From Chara braunii (lineage: Eukaryota > Streptophyta > Charophyceae > Charales > Characeae): a DNA stretch of 63,727 nt. How positions within the stretch are numbered: position 1 is the first letter of the stretch; each line of letters begins with the position of its first letter. The notes beneath the pieces are model-generated. The model ran no database searches. It was given only the letters and a program-made list of their open reading frames with translations, and had not been told where the DNA came from. The stretch lies in contig BFEA01000312.1 of the NCBI GenBank assembly GCA_003427395.1, forward strand, positions 223,400 to 287,126, written 5' to 3'. The translations under genes and the position numbers were made by a program. This document shows positions 1-10,044 of this stretch, piece by piece.

Positions 1-1558
1 TCACTAAGGGAACAGCCCCTCAGTGCACGCGTCAACCGACACCTGAGCGTCGAATGCGAACCCGTTTCTCAAAAGGGATCACATGATTACGGGTACCACA
101 TAGTACGCCACCATTCACACTGAACATGTATTCATGCAAGACGGCTCAATATGATGAGGCTTGCATCACCACGCTACTTATTCAAAGTCTCGCGCGCGAC
201 GTCTGCTGGTTCATGCACCGAAAGAAGTTGCGAGTTGATTCAGAAAAGGGACTAGGCGCAATTCGAGTATGATGTGAACTTGTTTTTTTGTAAGAATATC
301 CTGTGGTTAGACTGGCCGTCCTGGTCAACCGGCATAGGATAGCACTTGGGAGATCGGCGCCTCAAGCGACGGTTCACGCATGGGTTCGATTCGAGAGTTG
401 ACCGCGTGTACCCCCTATGCTACAGCAAACGAGAAACGCCCTCGGCTGGGCCATCTCTGCGTATTGCGTATAAAGGGGCCTTCACACGTGGCTCAACAGC
501 TCGGCGGGGATACGCCTACCTAAGGGTGGTGACAACCCATTGGGTAGAGGTAAGTTGTACCTCGCATGACCCTATCTTGTCATAGGGGTTCACGAGAGGT
601 ATGGTTGGCGCACTCGACGGGAACGGCAAAGCTGCATCTTTGTCTGCCTCTAAGAAATTTCTGCTAATCCTTTGTGACGCGGCCGGGAGGGTCCCATTGC
701 TGGACCAATGCGATCAACAAGTGGTGTCATTGTTGGGGATGTCAACTGCCTAAGGAGTTCCTAAGTGAACGAACCTAGGTTTTTGGAAGCTGATGATCTA
801 GGCAAAAAAACAACTTTGTTTTTTATCTGATTGATGTGTTATAGATGCGGTGACGAGTTGGATGATCAATTTGGATAAAGTACGAGTGTGACTGTGTGTG
901 TTAGTGCCACGTGTATCATGGCACCAATAGTCGCAGTGCGGTTAAAAAATTGTGGATCCTGTTACCATGGAGTATTTCAAACAATGCTATGTGTATCTGA
1001 TGCTGATTAAGTGGCCGCTGTTTGCACAACTGTGCACACCCAATTACTTGAGTAAGAACGTTTGGTACCTGTCAAGACACTAAACTACCAGAGTTGTCAT
1101 CACGGTGTCACGTTACGCTTGCGTTAGGAGGTGGCTTAGATTTGGGAGGTGCTCCTCTTTCTTGCTAAAGGTTTGAAGTTATAAGCCCTTGCTTAGTCCT
1201 GGCTCTCGCTAAGTCAAGTAGTCCAGGCAAAAAGGGGTAGTTGATACGTGTAATGGAGTTTTGCTTTGAGACGTGTTCTTTGAATTTTGATTAGGTTGTT
1301 CGGCCACAGATAAGTTGAGACTTGTCCACATACGCTTGGTGTGTCTGTACAAGGGCATGTGATATGACAGGTAAAATGTGATAAGTGACGAGTTAGGATC
1401 TCCACCAAAAGAGGATTGTAAAGAGATTAGCAATTGAATGTGTCAACGAAGTTCGTTTGTGGAAACAACTACATAAGATGATAGAGTCAGTCAGATTGAT
1501 TGACTTAGAGATGTGTAATGTAGGAGGTTGGTAACTTGTCAGTCTTGGTCTGTTCTTC
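1..1558. other. Unassigned non-coding flank upstream of Gag remnant H
   Basis: No convincing coding region is seen here; short open frames lack any family motif. A pol III-like pair, an A-box-like stretch at 322-332 (TGGTCAACCGG) and a B-box-like stretch at 383-392 (GGTTCGATTC), lies about 50 bases apart, which could be a decayed tRNA-derived SINE head or chance. A sequence at about 606-622 starting TGGCGCACTCGACGGG has the shape of a tRNA primer-binding site, so part of the stretch may be the leader of the gag-bearing element that follows. Neither reading is secure. Confidence 0.35.
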
Positions 1559-2130
1559 TTGACAGGGATCATAAGGTTGCAAAGGATGGTGGAAGCCGAT
1601 GGGAACGTGTCGGCTCGCCGAGGTGTATCCGCTAAAGACTTTATTGAGGTGTTTGAGAAGAGGGAGATGGAACGACTACGGATGCCAAAGGTTGATATCT
1701 TCCTCTTCAAGCGAGAAAGAGTATCAAGATCATTGGAGCTATTGGAGCAGGTCAGGACAGAGGCACCAAAGGAGGAAAATTTCAAATTAATAATTAAGTA
1801 CGTTTGGTGGGAAATCCAGAATGAAGTAATTAAAATGTCAGCTGATGCAGGAGGAAGTTGGTCGGGTTTCAAAGATGGACTGCAAAAGCGTTTCAAGTTG
1901 GGGGATGGTCTGCTGACCTGGAGGTCTTAAGCTGTAACGAGTTCGCCACGGTAGGTGTGTTCGCTACGACTTTTGAGAAAATACTGAAAAGAGTCCCTGG
2001 GATGGCGGCAGAGGAATAATGTGCGATCTTCCTAGGGCATTTTACAGACTTTGAAGCCTCGACGTTGACCAAGTGAGGCATGCCAGGAAAGAAGTTAATG
2101 TGGGTCACGATTAAGGGGGAGTTTGGTGGA
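1559..2130 (+). pseudogene. Degenerate Ty3/gypsy Gag core (element H)
   Basis: This is a broken retrotransposon Gag. One frame runs from about 1559 to a TAA at 1928-1930 and contains helical segments such as LELLEQVRTEAPKEEN and FKDGLQKRFKLGDGLLT. Reading continues one frame over from about 1939 to 2130 (FATTFEKILKRVPGM, then CAIFLGHFTDFEASTLTK) with in-frame stops near 2016 and 2074. The last part resembles by eye the Gag of element F at 49895-50110 (FERVARRVPFLDEAQKC), so H probably belongs to the same lineage. No start codon or RNA-binding motif can be fixed. Gag would form the particle shell; this copy cannot be translated intact. Family assignment rests on resemblance only. Confidence 0.5.
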
Positions 2131-3082
2131 TGGAGAGCTAGACCAAGTTGACCTCTTTCAAATGCGACAGGCCAGGCATAAGTGGAAAGTGATGGAAGCG
2201 ATTGCTAGGGGTAGTTGGGAATTAGAAAGATAGTGGAGGAAGTGGTGGCCCTGTTAACTACTGCCCGATAAATGAGTGTCCCAAAGAAGGTGATGACCGT
2301 GACTCGTGTTCATGGCAAAGGCAAAGGGTCAACATTGAGGGAAGAGCAAGAAGAGGAGAATAGGACGAAGAGGAAGAAGAGGAGCCTCAGTCATAGAGGT
2401 TGACTAAAGCCCAACAAAAAGCAAGGAACATGACTCGAGGAGGTCAAGGAAGCCCAAGAAAGAAAGAAGGAGAGGGTACACAAGAGGTTAGAAGGGACGA
2501 CTGAGAAGGCACAGAGGATGTGTCGAAGGTCTCTAGGGTATGGAAAAAGTTCAATGACTTGATGGAGATGACAGGTGTGCTGCAGTAAGAAAAGGATGTT
2601 GTCGTTATTCAAGAAGTCTCCACAAGATTGAAGGAGCAGAGGCAGCTCACGAGTGATGGATTTACCGCAGCCACGACTCTAGATGGGCATCTAGGTAATT
2701 GGTTAACTCGAGAGGCTCAAAAGTCTTATCTCATAAGGGTTGACATTCAGAGAGACCGTGATGGTCTAAAGAAGGAGGTGGAAAGGTTGACCAAAGAAGT
2801 TGAAGCAGTGAAGGCATAGATGGTGGATGTATGGGCAGAGAACCGGGCACTCAGATTGGTGAACGAGACCCTTAACAGGGTCAATGAGACCCTGAGAGTT
2901 CACGTTTAGACGCAGCAGAAATTGAAGGACATGAAATGAAGTCCCAGATCAGCAGACTTTTATCCACTATGGCAGTGGATTGGACGAAGAGGAGGCGTGG
3001 GAAGGACGAGTTGTGGAGGACCTGTTCAAGGGAAGGCAGAGAGGACAAAGCCATGCTGGACAGGGTGGTCATGGAGCCGGCT
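2131..3082 (+). pseudogene. Charged coiled-coil part of element H, broken
   Basis: This is a lysine/glutamate-rich continuation of the H reading frame, interrupted by many stops and frame changes. The clearest piece is at 2628-2819 and ends in a heptad-like coiled coil (DGLKKEVERLTKEVEAVKA). It is followed across a stop by WAENRALRLVNETLNRVNET, which continues the same coil. A further open stretch at 2936-3226 is equally charged and contains no enzymatic motif. The composition resembles the helical arms of retrotransposon Gag proteins in this window (elements A, B and F). Function beyond particle assembly cannot be inferred. Confidence 0.4.
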
Positions 3083-3991
3083 GAAGTTGAAGCCAAAAAG
3101 AGAGTAGAAGAGGGGAAGTTTGAATGGCAGGCGCCCACCGTACTGGCCACTCAGCAAGTGCCTACTGGGACTGGCCTTGAGGTGCAAACATCGGAGAAAC
3201 AAGCGGGGAAAGCAAACAAGAATTGAATGAGGATGCAATCAATCAGAATATCAGACAACTAGAAGAAGCATTGCAGGCAAAGAAGAAGAAGAAGGAATCC
3301 ATGGAACAACAAAGGAGAAAGAGAGAAGGAGAAGAAAGAAAAATGAATGAAATCCGATGGTAAGAACGGAAGAAGGAAGTGATGTTGCAACTCTCATTCA
3401 GAATCTGACTTCTTAGTTGGTTCACCTAGAGATGAAGTTAGACCAAGTCATTGCCGATAAAGATCTGCTTTCTGCCCAACTGGCTACGTTGACCAAGTCA
3501 AACAAAAGCAGCCGATGACCAGAGAAGAACACGAAAAGACCGGAGAAGTTTGAATCCAAAAAGAGAGCAGAAGAGGGGAAGTTTGAATGGCAGGCGCCCA
3601 CTATACTGGCCACTCAGCAAGTGCCTACTGGGACTGGACCTGAGGTGCAGACATCGGAGAAACAAGCGGGGAAAACAAACAAGAATTGAATGAGGATGCA
3701 ATCAATCGGAATATCAGACAACTAGAAGAAGCATTGCAGGCAAAGAAAAAGAAGAAGGAATCCATGGAACAACAAAGGAGAAAGAGAGAAGAAGAAGAAA
3801 GAAAAATGAATGAAATCCAATGGTAAGAATGGAAGAAGGAAGTGATATTGCAACTCTCATTCAGAATCTGACTTCTTACCTGGTTCACCTAGAGATGAAG
3901 TTAGACCAAGTCATTGCCGATAAAGATCTGCTTTTTGCCCAACTGACTACGTTGACCAAGTCAAACAAAAGTAGCTGATGACCAGAGAAGA
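3083..3991 (+). repeat. 463-bp tandem duplication inside element H
   Basis: Two copies lie head to tail: 3083-3530 and about 3545-3991, with a constant 463-base offset over most of their length and only scattered substitutions. Each copy encodes, in broken frames, NIRQLEEALQAKKKKKESME followed by a basic/acidic coil and LVHLEMKLDQVIADKDLL. The second copy is joined directly at about 3990 to the integrase of element A in the opposite orientation, so the duplication edge and the element junction coincide. A similar protein pattern (IKQLEISLKEERRKIKQY, then AYLVHLETKID) occurs at 32530-32740, which shows that this is a family of proteins. Confidence 0.8.
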
Positions 3992-4814
3992 ACAGGCCAG
4001 ATGACATCAACAACTTTGACCCATAGACTCTCATCAGTTCCTCCCAGTTCTGACTCGTGAAGCGGGTATCTCTATCACTAACAATAGACAACCGGACGCC
4101 ATGCTCACTAACCCAAAAGTCAAAAAATTTCTGAATCACTAACTCGGTGCGTGCCTCTGCAGGCAAAGGAACAAAAACAACATATTTGCTAAATCTATCA
4201 ACTATGACCATGACTTGGCTCTTGCCGTGCCTACTCTTGACGCCGGCGTCCATGAAGTCAATGGACAATGAATCTCCTGGCTGATCTGGAACAGGCAAGG
4301 GTCTGAGAAGACCTAGTGGGGCACGGGTAGTTGTCTTATTTCTTTGGCAAACTTTACAACTGCGGACATACTCTATGCAGTCGCTCTTCATTCTTGGCCA
4401 CGTATATGCATGCATCAGGTTGGCTAAAGTCTTTTGCCAACCGAAATGTCCCTCTGTGTCGTGGCATCCCCCTAAGATCAAACTACGGATCTCCTCATTG
4501 TTGGGAACGCACAGGCGGTCTACTACATTAGTCTTCTCAAACAACAGTCCCTCTGTAGTGCGGTAGTCTGGTTCGGTCTCTGGGGCCTCCTTGACTCTCT
4601 TGAGGAGGTCGCTATAAATAGGGTCATGCGCATACGTCTGTCTAACTTTCTCCTGCAGGTCACTCCCTATATCCAGATAGTGAACTATAGCTCCAAAGTA
4701 GTCTGATCTCCTACTTAGAGCATCCACAACTACATTATACTTGCCTTTGACAGGCTTGAGCTCAAAGTCGTATTGGTCTATCTCAGCAGCCCACCTAGTC
4801 AACTTGGGTGTCAT
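3990..4814 (-). pseudogene. Element A integrase, truncated before the catalytic Glu
   Basis: This is the integrase part of a Ty3/gypsy Pol. Reading leftward from 4814 one sees the end of RNase H (YDFELKPVKGKYNVVVDALS), a linker, and the HHCC zinc-binding domain (HDTEGHFGWQKT ... CKVCQ). The catalytic core follows with its first aspartate in SIDFMD and its second in VSDRDTRFTS. The protein then stops matching at about 3990, right after KLLMSSG, so the HPQT-x-G-x-x-E segment with the third catalytic residue is absent. The open frame continues leftward only into antisense sequence of element H. The element was therefore cut by deletion or recombination, and the product could not integrate DNA. 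The DUF/zinc and core assignments are secure by motif. Confidence 0.85.
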
Positions 4815-5161
4815 TTTGGCCTGTCTTCAGCCATCGAAGTGTCTCATGGTCTGAATACACCTTGAAGTGCCTCCCACCTAAGCAGGTAATGCTTCCAGTG
4901 CTCTAAGGCCTGCTTGAGAGCGTAGAGTTCTCTCTCGTACGTCGAGGTGGCTACCTTCTCTGAGGGCATCCTCGCTGACATGAACGCTACGGGTCTGTAA
5001 CCATTGTCGTCGTCTTACTGTAACACGGCGCCTATACCATACCGACTCGCGTCCGTGGTGACGACAAAAGGCAAAGACGGATCTGCTACTTTGAGGACAG
5101 GGTACTCTATTAACATGCGCTTCAACTTCTTTAGCGCAGACGTACAATCTCTATCCCACTG
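4815..5161 (-). pseudogene. Element A RNase H domain, frameshifted
   Basis: This is the Ty3/gypsy RNase H that degrades the RNA strand after reverse transcription. In the main frame the domain reads FVVTTDASRYGIGAVLQ (catalytic Asp in TTDAS), then a TAA at 5015-5017, then PVAFMSARMPSEKV and YERELYALKQALEHWKHYLL (catalytic Glu in YERELYAL). A frame change near 4900 is needed to read HFKVYSDHETLRWLKTGQ, the classical end with SDH. At least one stop and one or two indels make it non-functional. It connects RT (5162-5960) with integrase (3990-4814) in the usual order. Confidence 0.85.
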
Positions 5162-5960
5162 CTAGATCGCCTCTTTCTTGAGCAACCTGCGAAGGAAAGC
5201 GACGATAGTCGAGAAGTTCCTCACGAACTTCCTATAGTAATTAGCAAGGCCTAGAAACTCAGTCAATGTGCAGGGCGTCGACCAATCTCTAATCGCCGCT
5301 ATCTTGTTGTCCTCTAGCTTAATGCCATCTCCGTCTAACACGTGGCCCAAGTACAAGACTTGTGTCTTGGCCCACTCGCACTTCTTCGCATTGATCTTGA
5401 AGTTAGCCTCTCTCAACTTCTCCAAGACCTGCCTCAAATGACCCTGGTGCTCTTGGAGGGTCCTACTGAACACTAAGATGTCGTTTAAGTAAACTACGAC
5501 GAATCTATCTAACCAAGGTCTAAACAAATCATTCATACAACGCTGGAATGTAGCAGGTGCGTTGGTCAGTCCAAAGGGCATCACTATGAACTTGCAGTGC
5601 CCACACCTAGTCCGGAACGCAGTCTTGTACTGGTCATCAGGACGGACCTCTATCTGATGATACCCGGACTTCAAATCGATCTTTGAAAAATATCTGCAAC
5701 CCTGCACCCGATCTAAGAGATTGTCTATCCTGGGCAGTGGCTCAGCGTTCTTTACCAAGATCGCAATCAAACCCCTATAGTCTATGCACATACGCAATTC
5801 TCCTTCCTTTTTGGGGACGAACAGAACTGCTGCTCCAAAACGAGACGAACTGGGCCTAATCCAACCTTTCTAAAGGAGCTCATCCAACTGCTTGCGCAAC
5901 TCTTCTAACTCCCTAGGGGACATCATGTAAACTGTCAGGTTCTATTTCTATCCTATGCTG
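5162..5960 (-). pseudogene. Element A reverse transcriptase with YLND active site
   Basis: This is a Ty3/gypsy reverse transcriptase. Motifs in order are ELEELRKQLDELL then KGWIRPSSSRFGAAVLFVPK, LRMCIDYRGL, PLPRIDNLLDRVQG, YFSKIDLKSGYHQI, VMPFGLTNAPATFQRCMN, the active site VVYLNDILVFS, and LYLGHVLDGDGI. The catalytic YxDD box reads YLND: the first Asp of the pair is Asn (codon at 5483-5485). A TAG at about 5871-5873 interrupts the finger region. The long open frame starts at an internal Met at 5797 that is not the true start, because homology continues upstream in frame. Even without the stop the enzyme should be inactive, since these aspartates bind the catalytic metal ions. Confidence 0.9.
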
Positions 5961-6641
5961 GATCGACCGCGACACTACTCCCGTTGGCGGCTCTGCCAAA
6001 TCTTTAAACTCTTCCAGCAACTTGGCAATTGTTGGATCCATGGGACCATCCTCTTCCTTAGGCTCAGTGACAAGTCTGACATACACTACGAAGACCTGAT
6101 CCTCTAACTGCTCCTTCCTCACTAGTCACGCAAACGCGGGAGCACTGAAACAGCAATGTGCCAAGGAGTTATCTACTCCAGACACATGAAACAGGCGGGC
6201 AGTCTTAACCTCGCCTCACGGACTAGGGAGCCTACACTCATGCTCTCTCAGAAGGAGTGTGGCCCCTGCTGCCTCTCCCCAATCCATGCCTAGGACGATG
6301 TCAAAAGGAAGGTCATCCTGTACAAGGAGAGTCAGGGAATGGAGAACCTTCTCCACCTTCCCATCTTTCTCTAGGCGGAAATACGCCTGGACTCCCTCTA
6401 CCTAGTCCTCAACACGCATAGTGCGGTTGTCTGCGAGGACACTAACTACGGGGTCTTCCAACTTCTGGACTCTTAACCCTAGCCTTAGCTTCTTCAGCGC
6501 TCTGCGGCTAATATAACTACGAGTAGCCCCTGAATCTATACGGGCCCCTACTCTACTTCTGAAAACTTCCACATCAACTAACACTAGTTGTCCTTTACTA
6601 TCATTCTTCATTTTGGCCCAGGCAGGCATTCGCTCCTTCAA
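5961..6641 (-). pseudogene. Element A aspartic protease and linker to RT
   Basis: This is the retroviral-type aspartic protease of a Ty3/gypsy Pol. At 6402-6641 the frame holds ARIDSGATRSYISRRALKK, the D-S/T-G active site with intact Asp. After a stop near 6400 the same domain continues with VQAYFRLEKDGKVEKVLHSL and FDIVLGMDWGEA, the usual LG-x-DW end of the fold. The linker to RT at 5913-6122 contains KLLEEFKDLAEPPTGV, typical of the stretch before RT in these elements. The catalytic site is retained but the frame is broken, so it is a pseudogene. Confidence 0.85.
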
Positions 6642-6741
6642 GTCTTATGCCACGCCTGTGAGGGAAGTGCGTAGAGAGATGCTAACACAAGCAGTCTCTG
6701 GACAGCTAACTAGGCACGGGCCTGCAACCTCTGCCGAAGGC

Positions 6742-7357
6742 TCATGTGGTGTGGGAGTTTTCTGTCTGTGCGCGCTCACTTCCCCACATGGCCTCGTAGT
6801 AGGGGCAATTGCAACCCCTACCGGCGGCTGCCTTTTGACTCATGGGCAGCCCATCAGGCCTGTCTATACTTAGGACAATATTTAATAATATGGGTCGGGT
6901 CACCGCAACATATGCACTACCCCTGGTCCATACGCTATTGCCGACCTCTCTGATCCTGGCCCAGATCTTCCCAAGGCCGGCCTTGTGGCCAACCTGGGTG
7001 CCAACCTCCTCTCCTTTGAGGTGACCCTCCACCTCGTCGCTGTGGGGACCGACTGGGACCTTGACGATCTGGTGGGGGACCTTGACCCCTACCTCGCTCT
7101 TGGCGGCTCCTTTGACCGCCAACCCCCTGTGGGCCCAGGCCTCCTCCTCTACTTTGCGGCCTCCCTCCAGCCGCGACAGCAGCATAGGTCCTCCCCTGGC
7201 CTACACTACTGTCCTCCTCGAGCCCCCACTCGATCTGGCTGTAGGGAACTTCGTCAGTACCACCCTCGTCTAAAGTAAGGATCAAATGATCCTTGGCCCT
7301 AACCTAGCCAGATATGGTACGACCTTTCCACTTTTTACCCTTACCTAAGTCCTTGTG
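6742..7357 (-). pseudogene. Element A nucleocapsid part of Gag with CCHC zinc knuckle
   Basis: This is the C-terminal Gag of element A, which binds the RNA genome. A CX2CX4HX4C zinc knuckle with all four ligands is encoded at 6875-6916 (CICCGDPTHIIKYC), out of frame with the longer open frames around it, so indels have occurred. Upstream at 6960-7285 it is preceded by an arginine/glycine/proline-rich tract (repeated RGG and QRRGG units), which is typical of nucleocapsid basic arms. The DNA is strongly GC-biased here. The order Gag-knuckle-protease matches the neighbouring protease at 6641. Confidence 0.8.
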
Positions 7358-8100
7358 TCAGAAAGTGGAAACTGGCATGGACCTCGCCTCCAACAGGACC
7401 ACTTCTCTACTTAGCGCATCATACGTGATGTTGGCCTGTTGGGTCTTGTCAAAGAAATGCCCTAGCAAGGGCTCTGGCATGGCACGATAGAACAATTGGA
7501 CCAACTGGGTCTCAGTGACCCCGTGGTCTGGGACGGCTACCAAGTTGTCCATGACAGCTTTGAGTGCTCGCGTACTCCTCCACTGTCGCAAGTGGATGGT
7601 TTGCAATTTGTTAGAGACCCTGACGCCTCTCGTGACGTCAGCGAACCTCTCGCGCAGAAAGTGGAGAGAGGGGTGAACCTAGAATATGCAATCATATTAT
7701 GCTCACAATCAGCAGCGCGCGCAAGGGACCTGGCGAAGCTGGCCGCTTCGCCCTTCAATGCATGGAAGGCTACGAGGACTTGTTCCTCGGGAGCGATATG
7801 CTGCAAATACACATGTATTTATGCTAGCCTCCCAGTTACCAAAACTATCGTCCTTTTTCCCGCTATATGCGTCAGGGAATTTGAGCTTTACAAGCTCTTT
7901 GCAGGGGGACGCGACGCGGCCTCTGCTGTGGCCACCACTTTGGCGCCTGCGCAAAACTTCTCTGCGCTTTCCTTTAATTTTTTTACTTCGGTCCCGACGT
8001 GGGTTACCACGTCGCGCGCAAACTCTCTGAACCCTGACCGAATGGCGTGAAGGGTCACATCTTGACCCTTATTGGCCTAATGCTCCTCAAGTCAAGCGTC
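7358..8100 (-). pseudogene. Element A capsid part of Gag, broken
   Basis: The capsid portion of Gag is read from three frames. At 7709-7954 it contains LKFPDAYSGKKDDSFGNWEA, the start of a retrotransposon Gag fold. At 7537-7812 it continues with YLQHIAPEEQVLVAFHALKG and AASFARSLA. At 7358-7606 it gives TETQLVQLFYRAMPEPLLGH. The pattern (F-x-G segment, W, then a helical region ending in F-x-x-x-MPEPLL) is that of Retrotrans_gag-like proteins of Ty3/gypsy elements. Frame changes near 7600 and 7810 break it. Confidence 0.75.
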
Positions 8101-8102
8101 AC

Positions 8103-8741
8103 TCAGAACCTCAAGGTACCCAGGATCTTGTCTAACTTCGTGGGGGTCTCTGCCTGTGCCTGCACCTCTTGTCTGCACGCCCGCACTCTCTCCACCTCTC
8201 TAGCCATCCGGTTGGCTTCCTCCCTCCTCCTCTTTTTCTCCCTCATCATACGCAACTTCCACTCCAACTTTTTTTCATCTTCTGCCGCTTGGCGTTCCAG
8301 GGGCACTTCTCTCTCCTCCTGCGGCACGTACAATAGTGCCTCCTCATCCTCTCCCATGGATAAATTAGCTACCCACTCGCTAATCTTTTTCTCCATCCAT
8401 TTGTCCTCCTCCTTCGTGCCACTGCTTTCCCCTCGTCCTTCCCTGCGTCTCCTTTCAATGGGCTCATCTTCTACGTCTTCCTCTTCTACCGCTGCTTCTT
8501 CGGCAGCCTTCCTCTTCTCTTCCTCCTCCTGCTGTAGCTTCAACATCTCCTCCTTTTGTAACCTCACCGTCTCCTCTTCCAACTTCTTCTTCTTCGCCGC
8601 TTGCTCCTCCGCTATCGCCCTCAACTTCGCTTGCTTGAGGAGCTCCTTCTTCTCCCTTCTCTCTCTCAGTGCAGCGGCGGCTTGCTCCTCTTGAGTTTGG
8701 GTATAGGGGGCAGTACGCTTCCCACTACGGGTGTCAACCAT
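8103..8741 (-). pseudogene. Element A Gag N-terminal coiled-coil domain
   Basis: This is the N-terminal part of Gag. The start is placed at the ATG at 8739-8741, giving MVDTRSGKRTAPYTQTQEEQ, rather than the upstream Met at 8774. It continues into an alanine/glutamate/lysine-rich coiled coil of about 100 residues (ERREKKELLKQAKL, QKEEMLKLQQEEEEKRKA), an acidic patch, and a second basic coil ending TPTKLDKILGTLRF. This segment alone is open over 213 codons but is disconnected from the capsid region by a frameshift. Elements B and C have equivalent Gag coils at 11830-12540 and 22084-22431. Such coils probably assist Gag multimerisation (inference). Confidence 0.75.
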
Positions 8742-8902
8742 GGTGTCTGGCGCACAACCGAACAACGGTTCCACTCCTCACCACATAGACTCTACCCCCT
8801 GACTGACACGACCTATTGACTCAATCTAAGGACTTACAAAATCCGGACAGGCTGCCAACTAGGGTCTCTAGCCTAGACCTACTCTAAGGCTGTCACTACA
8901 GG

Positions 8903-8995
8903 ACCTGTTGCTGATCAGGAGGCATTTAAGGAGATCCCCCGTAACTCCTCAGGAATTATTTAACGTCGCAGACAGGACGACGCGATCAGCAGGTC
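8903..8995 (-). promoter_or_regulatory. Conserved hairpin-bracketed leader segment, element A
   Basis: Inverted arms GGACCTG..GCTGATC (8901-8917) and GATCAGCAGGTCC (8983-8995) bracket a sequence that also occurs in the leader of element C at 23119-23199, including the shared block ATTTAACGTCGCA. Conservation of the block and its position between PBS and gag suggests an RNA packaging or dimerisation signal; that role is inference. Confidence 0.5.
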
Positions 8996-9317
8996 CTTTC
9001 AAGACTTAGACGGCCTGTTGTGCAGCCCACAACTCGGATTTTGGGCCTACTGTGCCACAGCGAGCAGCCCGCCGGTCAGTACCAGTCCTTGGGAGGGTTC
9101 GTGTCCTCCGGGACAGTCGAGTCGTCAGACAGTCTTTAGCCCTACTCAGCCCGTGTGGGTTTGGTCAACAAGGCCCTATCTATCACCTGGACAGAAGAGA
9201 CTCAATGCAGAAACAAGAGACAGACAAACTTGACTCAACAAGTACCACTGGGTGTGTGCACATCCATAGGGCGAGGGAATAGGTTGAAGGCTTGGCGAGA
9301 TTATACCGGCTCCAGCT

Positions 9318-9467
9318 TGGTCAAAGTCGTGGTCAACGCCTGGGTCAACGCTGCAGTCAACGCTGCAGTCAACCCCTGGTCAACTCCCGGTCAACTTCAT
9401 TCAACGCCTGGTCAACTCCGGTCAACGCCCCCGGTCAACCCTTCCGGTCAACTCTTTCGGTCAGCTA
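9318..9467. repeat. GTCAAC repeat cluster
   Basis: Ten exact GTCAAC hexamers, mostly inside GGTCAAC(G/T)CC-like units, occur in about 150 bases, with GGTCAAA and GGTCAGC variants at the edges. On the minus strand, which is the sense strand of element A, these read GTTGAC(C), which contains the TTGAC core bound by plant WRKY factors. The spacing is irregular (about 10-20 bases), so this is a degenerate array rather than a clean minisatellite. Confidence 0.7.
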
Positions 9468-9547
9468 TGGCTGTCGTCTTCTCCTTCCTCCCCACCCTTC
9501 TCCTTCCTTTCTCCTTCCTCGCCGCCTCCTTCTTCACCCCGGCTTTC

Positions 9548-9574
9548 TTTTTTTTTTTTTTTTTTTTTTTTTTT
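9548..9574. repeat. 27-base T homopolymer
   Basis: This is an uninterrupted run of T inside a pyrimidine-rich tract in the leader of element A. It could be a remnant poly(A) tail of an inserted retroposon on the minus strand, but no flanking target duplication is evident. Confidence 0.85.
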
Positions 9575-9825
9575 CCGTTTCTCCCTTCACCTCCTCGGCT
9601 ATGGTTTCCTTCACTCTCCTCGGTCTCCTCCTCTGTCCCCTCTTTCACCCTTCTCCGTCACTCCGTGGTCGAGCTCCGCGGCTATGGTCGCCTCCTTCCT
9701 CTTCACTGGACTACACGGCGGTCTTCACAAGTACGTGACAACCAAATTTATATCGCTCATCTCTCTCTCTCGCCGTAGCGATGTCTTCAACGCAGGTACG
9801 TGGTAAACCAATCTTGTATCGTTCA

Positions 9826-9827
<2 letters not shown>

Positions 9828-9878
<51 letters not shown>
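9828..9878. repeat. (TC)n microsatellite
   Basis: A near-perfect TC dinucleotide tract of about 50 bases, (GA)n on the sense strand of element A. Similar GA tracts follow the conserved box in the LTRs of E1 and D, so these microsatellites are likely carried by the retrotransposons. Confidence 0.95.
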
Positions 9879-10031
9879 CTTCTTCGTCGTGGTCTTCTTT
9901 GTAGGTGCGCGCAACGGCTTCTTCAACCTCCGGGTCCGTTATGGCGGACTTCTTCTCCGATGGCGACTTCGGCTATGGCGCGTAGCTCTCCCTGCGGCAC
10001 ACGACGGACGCGCGTGGAATAGAGGGTACCA

Positions 10032-10043
10032 GCTCCGATACCA
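10032..10043 (-). promoter_or_regulatory. Primer-binding site of element A (initiator-Met tRNA type)
   Basis: The minus strand reads TGGTATCGGAGC, one base different from TGGTATCAGAGC, the site complementary to the 3' end of plant initiator-Met tRNA. It lies one base inside the presumed LTR end at 10045. It marks where minus-strand DNA synthesis would begin. Confidence 0.8.
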
Positions 10044-10044
10044 A

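Larger units (their letters stand above)
8742..10031 (-). other. Untranslated leader of element A
   Basis: This 1.3-kb non-coding interval lies between the primer-binding site at 10032-10043 and the gag start at 8741. It holds a conserved hairpin-forming stretch (8903-8995), a cluster of GTCAAC repeats (about 9318-9467), a 27-base T run (9548-9574), and two direct copies of a (TC)n-flanked segment at about 9723-9856. The matching leader of element C (22661-23842) has similar length and shares the 8903-8995 segment. Short open frames here have low-complexity translations and I do not accept them as genes. Confidence 0.65.

Noticed and set aside
606-626. Primer-binding-site-like TGGCGCACTCGACGGG upstream of Gag remnant H
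   Set aside because: No LTR end (CA) at a proper distance and no tRNA I can match with confidence; kept only as a remark.
8047-8819. Serine-rich plus-strand ORF of 215 codons
   Set aside because: Shadow of the Lys/Glu-rich Gag coil of element A on the minus strand.
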